A program made the translations under genes and the position numbers. The notes beneath the pieces were generated by a model. That model saw nothing but the letters and a program-made list of their open reading frames with translations. It was not told the DNA's origin and ran no database searches. Shown here in pieces: positions 58,701 to 64,000 of a DNA stretch of 64,000 bases. The first letter of the stretch is position 1. Each line of letters begins with the position of its first letter. Origin of the DNA: Astropecten irregularis (taxonomy: Eukaryota > Echinodermata > Asteroidea > Paxillosida > Astropectinidae); contig OZ020263.1 in assembly GCA_963971285.1 (NCBI GenBank), forward strand, positions 124,001 through 188,000, written 5' to 3'.

Positions 58701-59812
58701 TTTCAGGAGGAAAAGGAATGCAACTTTCCACCCTTATTAATATAATATTCCTATGAAACTTCAGCAAGTGCAAGTCAGAGTTCTCAAGATATTCTCAAGG
58801 ATTTCAATATTTCCTCCAAATAGTCCACAGCTACTGACTTCCATCCATGCAGTTGCATCCATGTTCTCATAATTTGTCTTAATTATTTTCCCTGGATACA
58901 GTGTACTGTGACATGCGGAGAAGGTTATAAGAACCGTGATGTGATTTGTGCAGCAGCCCAAGGTGACCCAGATGAGTTCCAATGCTATGAAGATCAACCA
59001 GAGTCAACAACAACATGCAATGATGGAGAATGTCCCGAAGGTAGGCCTTACACTATAGACTAGGGGCCTGTTTGTTTAATGCAAAGGATCCCATAAAAAT
59101 AGGGATCCATGTCCCATGCAGGGTGCGCTAAAATGGAATCCGGATCAGCAGGATCCATGATCCTTTGCATTAAACAAACAGGCCCCAAGAGGATCATGTC
59201 AGGTTTCTCAACCAGAATTAAATTGTTATATGAGTTTCTACCAGGCCATCCTATTCCATCTCATTCCTCACTAGATGCACATCAAACCTCCTGTGAAGAA
59301 AACAACAGAATTCTGCCAAGAATTCTTTGAATATGGAATGTTGAATTCAAAAAGTTCAATATGAAACCTTGTGATTTTTGAGGCAATAATCTCTTTCAGC
59401 ATTTTGTGCTCATACATGAAATGTATAATTATGTCCCAGGCTTTACCTGTCCTTTTAAGAGATCGTTAAGCATCTAGATGTCAGTGTGTATAATATTGGT
59501 CACATGAAAGAGTTAGGGACTAGTTCTGAACTCCGGCACTTCGAACTTCATCATGAAAATCATTATAAATATAATTATCAATTGATGAATGCAGTAATTA
59601 ATGATTGGTATCTTATCCTTATTTCATCTAAACCACATACAGAAACCGGTTGTGTTCCAATGGAGAGTGTCATTTGCAACAAGAGTATGTACCGAACATA
59701 CTGCAACATGCCTGGCTATGAGTCCATCTGTTGCACTACCTGCCAAGAGCAAGAAAACCAGTCCAAGAAGAAGAAGAAGAGGAAACGTGGCCGTGGTGGA
59801 AGAGGGGAGTAA
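37633..59812 (+). CDS. ADAMTS2/3/14-like: ADAMTS metalloprotease, procollagen N-proteinase (ADAMTS2/3/14) type, 23 exons
   Basis: Exons: 37633-37725, 39908-39956, 40082-40512, 43341-43494, 43843-44072, 44719-44802, 44899-45046, 45362-45467, 45859-46002, 46173-46305, 53419-53532, 53833-53972, 54308-54371, 54573-54684, 55148-55281, 55703-55823, 56305-56385, 56663-56820, 57234-57525, 57660-57786, 58005-58647, 58902-59040, 59643-59812. They join in one frame of 1288 residues. Order: signal peptide (1-30), prodomain with a furin-type RKIR ending at residue 279, zinc metalloprotease with HEAGHVFGMEHD (H427, E428, H431, H437) and Met-turn SIMAP (M454), disintegrin-like, TSP1-1, Cys-rich, spacer, a PEVEV-repeat linker (862-897), TSP1-2, a Thr/Gln-rich linker (about 985-1103), TSP1-3, TSP1-4, PLAC and a basic tail. 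[18 protein letters not shown] and TWLPHE are close to the ADAMTS2/3/14 branch, which removes collagen N-propeptides outside the cell. All catalytic residues are present. The two linkers are not usual for this branch. Confidence 0.95.
39908..39956 (+). CDS. ADAMTS2/3/14-like: ADAMTS exon 2: start of prodomain
   Basis: Acceptor TTTTTCAG, donor ACATC|GTGAGT. It reads [16 protein letters not shown], phase 0 in and 1 out. The short size makes this the least certain early exon. Confidence 0.7.
40082..40512 (+). CDS. ADAMTS2/3/14-like: ADAMTS exon 3: prodomain
   Basis: A 431-base exon with acceptor TTATCACAG and donor GATTG|GTAAGT. It ends [20 protein letters not shown] plus DGL, the conserved prodomain block of ADAM/ADAMTS proteins. 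A basic stretch ([16 protein letters not shown]) lies in the middle. Confidence 0.9.
43341..43494 (+). CDS. ADAMTS2/3/14-like: ADAMTS exon 4: end of prodomain
   Basis: Acceptor CATTCTTCAG, donor TGCTT|GTAAGA, phase 0 in and 1 out. [18 protein letters not shown] is the typical I-x-x-x-x-x-Y-x-I-E-P-L prodomain motif. Confidence 0.95.
43843..44072 (+). CDS. ADAMTS2/3/14-like: ADAMTS exon 5: furin site and start of catalytic domain
   Basis: Acceptor ATCCTTAG, donor ATATT|GTAAGT. A hydrophilic stretch rich in D, E, Q and H leads to RKIR (276-279). The catalytic start is [17 protein letters not shown] and KYLLTMLNI. Confidence 0.95.
44719..44802 (+). CDS. ADAMTS2/3/14-like: ADAMTS exon 6: catalytic domain
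   Basis: Acceptor TTTCTTGCAG, donor CTTTG|GTATGT, phase 0-0, 28 codons. [10 protein letters not shown]...SRIILL fits the family V-x-x-x-x-R-H-x-S-x pattern. The next intron is only 96 bp. Confidence 0.9.
44899..45046 (+). CDS. ADAMTS2/3/14-like: ADAMTS exon 7: catalytic domain
   Basis: Acceptor TGTATTCAG, donor AGCAG|GTGAAA, phase 0 in and 1 out. It contains LSNVCQWS and [16 protein letters not shown], the conserved NHHD block. Confidence 0.95.
45154..45294. mobile_element. fold-back element, CAATGGGAGACTTTGGAGA family, copy 2
   Basis: The arms GGGAGACTTTGGAGAACC and CCAGTTCTCCAAAGTCTCTC are inverted and continue through GTCAACAGCGC / GCGCTGTTGAC, with an alternating GC/AC centre. It fills most of the intron between exons 7 and 8. 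The same family occurs at 27645. Confidence 0.75.
45362..45467 (+). CDS. ADAMTS2/3/14-like: ADAMTS exon 8: zinc-binding site, first half
   Basis: Acceptor TTTCTTTCAG, donor CATGT|GTTAGT, phase 1 in and 2 out. [14 protein letters not shown], then MAHEAGH. The zinc motif is split by the intron after HEAGH. Confidence 0.95.
45859..46002 (+). CDS. ADAMTS2/3/14-like: ADAMTS exon 9: zinc-binding site, second half, Met-turn
   Basis: Acceptor CTCCTATAG, donor [24 protein letters not shown] then GSIMAPVV and [14 protein letters not shown], all matching the family. Confidence 0.97.
46173..46305 (+). CDS. ADAMTS2/3/14-like: ADAMTS exon 10: disintegrin-like domain
   Basis: Acceptor TGATACAG, donor [20 protein letters not shown], then [12 protein letters not shown] and QCGA, the usual start of the ADAMTS disintegrin-like domain. 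Confidence 0.95.
46306..53418. other. 7.1-kb intron 10 of the ADAMTS gene
   Basis: The largest intron. It holds the GGCTCC-rich fold-back element at 47661-47904, a CT-rich tract at about 50688-50730, and an unexplained 136-codon minus-strand open frame at 48620-49030. I saw no exon continuing the disintegrin frame, and exon 11 joins directly in sense. Confidence 0.7.
47661..47904. mobile_element. fold-back element with GGCTCCGGCTCC ends
   Basis: The left GGCCGTTTTCCAAACCTCGG and CTCCGGCTCAGGCTCC are inverted at the right as GGAGCCTGAGCCGGAG and CCGAGGTTTGGAAAAGGCC. About 45 bp per arm with a 150-bp interior and no coding capacity. Confidence 0.75.
53419..53532 (+). CDS. ADAMTS2/3/14-like: ADAMTS exon 11: disintegrin-like domain, second half
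   Basis: Acceptor AATATGCAG, donor TAAG|GTAGGT, phase 0-0. CSQLWC, then [16 protein letters not shown], nearly the ADAMTS2/3 signature. Its 3' half and donor are duplicated downstream. Confidence 0.97.
53575..53740 (+). pseudogene. two decayed partial copies of ADAMTS exon 11 plus donor
   Basis: Copies begin at 53575 and 53675, 104 and then 100 bases after the matching point in the exon (53471). The first keeps CCCCCTCTAGATGGTTCATA but its donor GT has become AT (TTAAG|ATAGGT). The second is truncated and more diverged. Not expected to be spliced. Confidence 0.85.
53833..53972 (+). CDS. ADAMTS2/3/14-like: ADAMTS exon 12: TSP1-1
   Basis: Acceptor TTTCTGTAG, donor [20 protein letters not shown] closes the disintegrin-like part. 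[20 protein letters not shown] opens the first thrombospondin type 1 repeat. Confidence 0.95.
54308..54371 (+). CDS. ADAMTS2/3/14-like: ADAMTS exon 13: end of TSP1-1
   Basis: Acceptor TTTTCTGTAG, donor [29 protein letters not shown] is the conserved NGG-x-x-C-x-G-x-x...LC block. Confidence 0.95.
54573..54684 (+). CDS. ADAMTS2/3/14-like: ADAMTS exon 14: start of Cys-rich domain
   Basis: Acceptor TATGTTGAAAG, donor [22 protein letters not shown]...HTWLPHEN follows the family pattern R-x-x-Q-C...W-x-P. Confidence 0.9.
55148..55281 (+). CDS. ADAMTS2/3/14-like: ADAMTS exon 15: Cys-rich domain
   Basis: Acceptor [20 protein letters not shown], then [11 protein letters not shown] and CVQGNC. An upstream CTTGCAG at 55107-55113 is rejected because it reads into a stop. 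Confidence 0.9.
55703..55823 (+). CDS. ADAMTS2/3/14-like: ADAMTS exon 16: end of Cys-rich domain
   Basis: Acceptor TTGAACACAG, donor [21 protein letters not shown] and [13 protein letters not shown] are the classic ADAMTS CGVCxGDN block. Confidence 0.97.
56305..56385 (+). CDS. ADAMTS2/3/14-like: ADAMTS exon 17: spacer
   Basis: Acceptor TCTTTACAG, donor TATAG|GTGAGT, phase 1-1. [15 protein letters not shown] matches the spacer start (I-P-x-G-A-x-x-I-x-V). Confidence 0.93.
   Translation, partial: NIKLFTPSQPVQEILMSGKTQTQRVL
56663..56820 (+). CDS. ADAMTS2/3/14-like: ADAMTS exon 18: spacer
   Basis: Acceptor ATGTTTCAG, donor TACTG|GTAAAA. FIALRR across the border, then [22 protein letters not shown] and DVDLLV, the usual spacer signature. 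Confidence 0.93.
57234..57525 (+). CDS. ADAMTS2/3/14-like: ADAMTS exon 19: end of spacer, PEVEV linker, start of TSP1-2
   Basis: Acceptor ACTGGATAG, donor TGGAG|GTGAGT. The spacer ends with NITYEYF. Seven Pro-Glu-Val units follow (mostly PEVEV), then [16 protein letters not shown] opens TSP1-2. Confidence 0.93.
57321..57428 (+). repeat. 15-bp coding minisatellite (PEVEV)
   Basis: The unit CCAGAGGTTGAGGTT encodes P-E-V-E-V. There are four near-perfect copies preceded by three diverged ones, 36 codons in all, in frame inside exon 19. Copy number could vary by slippage without changing frame. Confidence 0.95.
57660..57786 (+). CDS. ADAMTS2/3/14-like: ADAMTS exon 20: TSP1-2
   Basis: Acceptor CATCAACAG, donor [21 protein letters not shown]...FCGQGK...RACNQQSC completes the second thrombospondin repeat. 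Confidence 0.93.
58005..58647 (+). CDS. ADAMTS2/3/14-like: ADAMTS exon 21: Thr/Gln-rich linker and TSP1-3
   Basis: A 643-base exon with acceptor TTTGTTTCAG and donor CAAGT|GTAAGT. About 115 residues of TTT, KQP, TQQ type sequence with VPPV and PPTT ends look mucin-like and O-glycosylatable. A basic patch ([11 protein letters not shown]) precedes [20 protein letters not shown]. Confidence 0.95.
58902..59040 (+). CDS. ADAMTS2/3/14-like: ADAMTS exon 22: TSP1-4
   Basis: Acceptor CTGGATACAG, donor [19 protein letters not shown] from exon 21 joins [16 protein letters not shown], then CNDGECPE. Confidence 0.93.
59063..59186. mobile_element. fold-back MITE, GGCCTGTTTGTTTAATGC family, copy 2
   Basis: The ends GGGGCCTGTTTGTTTAATGC and GCATTAAACAAACAGGCCCC are perfectly inverted and continue through AAAGGATC / GATCCTTT. 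124 bp, inserted 23 bases into the last ADAMTS intron. Confidence 0.85.
59643..59812 (+). CDS. ADAMTS2/3/14-like: ADAMTS exon 23: PLAC domain and basic tail
   Basis: Acceptor CCACATACAG. Six cysteines in PLAC spacing: [20 protein letters not shown], then CCTTC. The tail [15 protein letters not shown] is highly basic. TAA at 59810-59812. Confidence 0.93.
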
Positions 59813-60732
59813 GAGCAGACTTTTGGATGAATAAGATAATGAAGTACATTATAATTATGCAAATTTATTAACAAAAGTATTTATTAACTGTTTTGACAAA
59901 TAATTCATCAAAGTTAACCACATTGTAAAAGAGCCATCACATTTTCTTTTATAAAAAAGTTCATTTTCGTCTCAACATTTCGCAATGCTGAAAAAGTTAT
60001 CTCTAACTGGGTTGAGTGTTACTGGTTCACAGTCATGATCGATGCTGGTTAACCCTAAAGATTATAGGACAGTATTATTGGGAATCAAGTTCAATCTTGG
60101 GATTTCTAAGCTTACTCTCGCAAAACGAAGTACTTCACTTTGCAGAAGAAAAAAAGAGAACCATTCTGGCCCATTATTGCAAACTCTGGAAATGTGAACT
60201 ACAATTCAAAGTGAATGGCTCAGTAAAATTAATTCAAGCCAGCTCTAAAGGCTGGTAATGATGACGTATATGAATACGTATTATGATAGACTGACTCGAT
60301 GGTCAGTGATGTGTAAATAGCGTTAAATATGGCATTATTTTTTATTAAGACTCAGTTTCATGGCCCTATACTCATTATAACTGTGCTATTATTATTGCGA
60401 TGACAGAAGCCTATAGACATTATTTTATTGTATTATGGGCGCGCGCGCGCCGCGCGCCGAGATATTTTGTAAAAAGGATTGTTGTGTTCTTTTACAAGCA
60501 TTATAATAAGTCCTTGGAAGACATAAAGCGGTAAAACCAAGAAATGGTTGAAGATAAGTCTAGGAATAGAAAAAATATGAAGGTGCCAGTAAATCAGAGA
60601 AAAGTATGTGCACAAACTATGATGGGAATTTCTGCGGAATATCGCTTGATATTTATTATCATTTTTATATTATACGTGACATTATCAAATAAACCACCAG
60701 GAAAACTGAAAGTGATTGATTTAAGCCATTGA

Positions 60733-60950
60733 AAGATGAACCAAGAAAATTGACTGGAGATTGGTGGTGTCCTATATCGTTGAAGCCATGAACCACTCAG
60801 TGGGAATCATTAGGACCCGTTAGCAAAGTTGCAAACCTGAGAAATGGTATACTTATTGGAGAATACCCAGAGCATGTACAGTAGGCCTATTCCCCAGAGG
60901 TCGCAGGCTTGAATTCCGCTTCAGTCAATTTTCTTGGTTCACATTTCCAT
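60733..60950. mobile_element. inverted-repeat element with tRNA-like B-box
   Basis: The ends GATGAACCAAGAAAATTGAC and GTCAATTTTCTTGGTTCACA are inverted. Near the right end, GGTCGCAGGCTTGAATTCCG resembles a Pol III B-box. The CAGTCAATTTT tail is shared with the SINE-type copy at 18690. Confidence 0.6.
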
Positions 60951-61562
60951 GACATGTTATATAATTGTTGAAGTGGAACTTCTCGGCCTGTAGAGCCATG
61001 AACTTGACTCAAGCTTAGTAGTGTTATATATCAGAACTAATTCTTTATCCAATGTAAAAGATTTGCATTTTATAAATGCCTCTGTAAATGCTTAGCTTTT
61101 TGTATTGTTTTTCTGACTATTAGTTTTATAATATCCATGGGAGGTCAATTTATCACAGTAAAGTTGGTTTACTACACGATGATTAAATTGATTTAGGGAA
61201 AAATAACAATAATTCAAGTTTTGCCGTGTAGATGTTATAGGGAAAGGCAACGACTACGTGTATAGAATAATTGTGAGTAATAATTGAGTAGAATAATTTT
61301 GAGTGACCAAAAATCCTCCAAGATAAAGAAGATCTACCTTTAAGCTTAGGTCCTGATGAATTATGACGAATGGGATTCAAGTTAGTTTTAAATATATATA
61401 GTTATACTGGAACAATGTGCTGGAAATATGTTAATAAAATTGTGCATTTTGCTTTTGGAAATTTCACGTTTTGCCTATTGAAAAAGTGCCAATCAATCAT
61501 GTCTCAAAGTTCTCGAGCCAATGGAGCTGTTAAGCATGCACCCAAAATAGGCTAATACATGT

Positions 61563-61735
61563 ACTAAGCACACAAAAATGTCTGGCTCAATCAAACAAAC
61601 CACCATTACAAAGTCCATTTGATATTCATGGTCAGCGAAAAAAGCCAAAGAACAATCACAAGTAGGCCTAATAATATACACAACGCGTGGAAATTTGGTT
61701 GTTAATCCTGTTTTTATTTCATGATTGAATGATTT
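61563..61735 (+). repeat. truncated copy of the 61759 MITE interior
   Basis: Colinear with 61797-61955: AAGCACACAAAAATGTCTGG, CATGGTCAGCGAA, CCAAAGAACAATCACAAGT, GGAAATTTGGTTGTTAA. It lacks complete terminal inverted repeats. Confidence 0.75.
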
Positions 61736-61758
61736 TTGTGCTAAGCAGAGCTAGCTAG

Positions 61759-61995
61759 GGCCAATTTCATAAAACTGTTAAGCACAAAAATTTGCTTAGC
61801 ACAAAAATGTCTCTCCCAATAAAACAAATCACCATTGAAAATTCCATTTCGTATTCATGGTCAGCGAACAACAGCCAAAGAACAATCACAAGTGATACAC
61901 AAAACGTGGAAATTTGGTTGTTAACCCGGTTTTTATTAAGACATAAATGTCATGCTTAGCAAATTTTTGTGCTTAACAGTTTTATGAAATTGGCC
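61759..61995. mobile_element. MITE with 42-bp perfect terminal inverted repeats
   Basis: The left end GGCCAATTTCATAAAACTGT continues through AAGCACAAAAATTTGCTTAG and is inverted without mismatch at the right end (61954-61995). 237 bp, no coding capacity. It lies about 260 bp before the gene 3 start codon. Confidence 0.85.
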
Positions 61996-62078
61996 GGACG
62001 GCGCACACACTGCTTCCGGTGCACGCGCACGCAGCAGACGATAACTGGAGAACGCATCATTTTCGAAAAAAGTTTTGA

Positions 62079-62083
62079 CCAAT
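62079..62083 (+). promoter_or_regulatory. CCAAT box candidate upstream of gene 3
   Basis: TTGACCAATCAGA lies about 175 bp before the ATG, followed by a GC-rich stretch (62130-62215) with the palindrome GCTAGCGCTAGC. This looks like a promoter region, but no transcription start is visible. Confidence 0.3.
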
Positions 62084-62255
62084 CAGATTGCTTGTATAGG
62101 GACATTTAAGTTTGAAAGTGTTGTTGTCATTGCGCGTCGCTGTTGCGTGCGTGTATACTTCATTCACGCTAGCGCTAGCGCACAGTCAAACCGCGTTTGA
62201 ACGCCAGCTAAACCACATGTAAAACATCTTTTGTAGGAAACTTGACTCGATTTTC

Positions 62256-62523
62256 ATGGCAACTGATATTGGAGGTTATGGTGACAGGATGTCAGAACTG
62301 GAACCAGGTAAAACCGAGGTGGAAACGAGATCTGATGGGACAAAGAGCGATGATGTTTCGTGGAAGTTAATGTCTGCATCTGGGCCGGGTCCAGCGGGTG
62401 AAGAGGCCGTTTCATCGTGCACAATGGCAGGCGACCATAACACCGACGAATGTACCGATCACTCAATTACAGCGATGGAAGATGACAAAGAAATTAATCT
62501 GCCAAAATTTGACGATTCTCAAG
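62256..62523 (+). CDS. gene 3 exon 1
   Basis: ATG at 62256 in TTTTCATGG context. 89 codons plus one base. Donor TCAAG|GTAGGC, phase 1. Acidic end: DDKEINLPKFDDSQ. Confidence 0.75.
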
Positions 62524-64000
62524 GTAGGCATAAGCTGTTTTGTTATGATGATGGTAAAAACACTGACGTGAATGTCTGACATCATTCATCATCATGTTCA
62601 TATTTATTTCGAGTGTTGCGCTATTTTAGTAAAAATCAGGCCGGGGCCAAATTATTCCTTTTCCAAATGCAACACAATTTACTCGTATGCCTGGGCAATA
62701 CTGATTAGGCTGTATGCTACGTGTAATGTACAAATGTGGGGCTAACGTTTTATAAACTGTGTTGTGTTCACGATGCAGCCTATTCTACTTTTTCTAGTGG
62801 CACTAACGTTTAGACCACTATGCCTAGCCAAACTTTTATTTAATTGTTGCTGATTTATTATTTGATTTATGCCTAGCCTGAGCCGAGGGCGAGGCTGAGG
62901 TCCTGACTGTCACTGACTCGAAACTGTAAAAGTGGGTCCTGCTTGTGTAGGTCGCTGCATAGGGCTAATTCGGGTGTTTTTCAAAACAAACAAATGACAC
63001 TCAAAAGTTTAGTAAAGCATCCTATGCCTATGGCCTAACGTGAGCCCTATATTTAACAAGCACTCTCTCCAGTTGCTTTAGAAGAAAAAAAAGAATTAAA
63101 CAAATGGATGATTCCGAAGAGGAGTTAAGCCTATAAATATAATACTCAGATGTGTATACACATGAACTTTTGAGTGTCATTTGTTTGTTTTGGATAACAT
63201 CACCGATCAAGGTCAACTTCTTTTTGACTCTCCCTGTACTGGGGATGTAGGCCTAGGCGGTCTAGACCCTTAGTAAGTTGTAGGTTTCTATTATTAGAAT
63301 ACAGGACCAGTTAATCAAGAATTTCTTTTTGTTTTGTTTTTCTTGTCATTTATTTTGTTTTGTTTCCATTTTTATATTGCTTCTCTAGAGGACATATTTG
63401 CACAACAATCACCAAGTGGCACTGGCACACCAAATTCCCAAGGAGAAATCATTGCTGCTGATGAAAGTCACCAACAAGCTGTCCTTCAAGAAAGCCATGT
63501 ATGTATTCCATCCACTGTACTACCTGAGGCTAAGATAGAAAAGCAAGCTACTGCTACTGAAGTGAAGCCAATTCCCACTGAATCAACGCCACAGACCAAT
63601 GACATCTATACCATTCCTGAGGGATGTTTTCAAACAGAAACAACGCAAGTCATCCAAGATTCACCAAAGGAGAGTCTTCCCATATGTGAAAATCAAGATT
63701 GCCACGTAGCAACTCTAAGCCAGAACTATAATGCAGAGACTGCTTCCACTCAGGCTTCTCAGTCACAAGTTGCTGCAGCTGCAGACATCCAGCAAATGAA
63801 CACAAAACAGCATCTGCCAATTCCCAACTCTGAAATACAAGATCTTGGCATGTTTGCACATCTCATCACAGATCCAAACACTGCAAGTTTCTACCGGGAG
63901 GAAAATCTCAAACCTAGCATCAATGAAGTCAGTCATCAGCCTGTTTCCAGCCTGGGCCTATTCAATGGGTCCCAACAGCAACCAGCCATAGATTCTCTTC
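62256..64000 (+). CDS. N-terminal part of an unrecognised acidic, Ser/Gln-rich protein (runs off the window)
   Basis: Two exons join in frame: 62256-62523 and 63389-64000 (at least 293 codons, open at the window end). The protein starts MATDIGGYGDRMSELEPGKT, has no signal peptide or membrane segment, and is rich in S, T, Q, E and D with few aromatic residues. A more ordered stretch near the end reads DLGMFAHLITDPNTASFY. Composition suggests a largely disordered intracellular, possibly nuclear, protein. No domain is recognised and the defining part may lie beyond the window. Confidence 0.75.
63389..64000 (+). CDS. gene 3 exon 2, partial
   Basis: Acceptor TTGCTTCTCTAG with a good polypyrimidine tract. 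It continues the frame as EDIFAQQSPSGTGTPNSQ and is open for more than 200 codons to the window end, far longer than expected by chance in this AT-rich DNA. Confidence 0.85.

Larger units (their letters stand above)
59813..62255. other. ADAMTS 3' UTR and intergenic region before gene 3
   Basis: No coding exon seen. The nearest clear AATAAA is at 61433-61438, so the 3' end of the ADAMTS mRNA is not fixed. It includes an alternating CG tract (about 60437-60461), a tRNA-like element (60733-60950) and two related MITE copies (61563-61995). Confidence 0.5.

Overview
The window looks like nuclear DNA of a marine invertebrate deuterostome, most likely an echinoderm or a close relative. The grounds are AT-rich DNA, introns of a few hundred bases to several kilobases with GT-AG borders, long runs of symmetric phase 1-1 EGF exons, and a very high density of small inverted-repeat elements. 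The species call is inference. There is no bacterial, viral or CRISPR-type locus.

Three genes could be assembled by following reading frame across splice sites, all on the + strand. (1) 9091-30624: a secreted multi-EGF protein of about 844 residues in 21 exons. It has a signal peptide, a 4-cysteine N-terminal module, 13 EGF domains (one per exon), then a fibrinogen-like start followed by a C-terminal module I do not recognise. (2) 37633-59812: a complete 23-exon ADAMTS metalloprotease of about 1288 residues, most like the procollagen N-proteinase branch (ADAMTS2/3/14). It carries two unusual linkers: a Pro-Glu-Val repeat and a long Thr/Gln-rich mucin-like stretch. (3) 62256-64000: the first two coding exons of an acidic, Ser/Gln/Thr-rich protein I do not recognise, running off the window end.

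Layout: 1-8635 has no supported gene; 9.1-30.7 kb is the EGF gene; 30.7-37.6 kb is intergenic and dominated by a 198-bp satellite array (31610-33589), a diverged relative (34557-35400), an interstitial telomere-like tract and a minisatellite; 37.6-59.8 kb is the ADAMTS gene with a 7.1-kb intron at 46306-53418; 59.8-62.2 kb is intergenic with fold-back elements; 62.3 kb to the end is gene 3.

Genes 1 and 2 both encode secreted extracellular proteins and sit head to tail. The proteinase would be expected to mature collagen; a functional link to the EGF protein is not shown. Most interesting: five 127-bp tandem copies that each repeat the end of an EGF exon plus its splice donor; decayed partial duplicates of an ADAMTS exon with its donor; an in-frame TAG followed by 30 protein-like codons at the end of the EGF gene; the higher-order structure and palindromic core of the satellite; and the two extra linkers in the ADAMTS.
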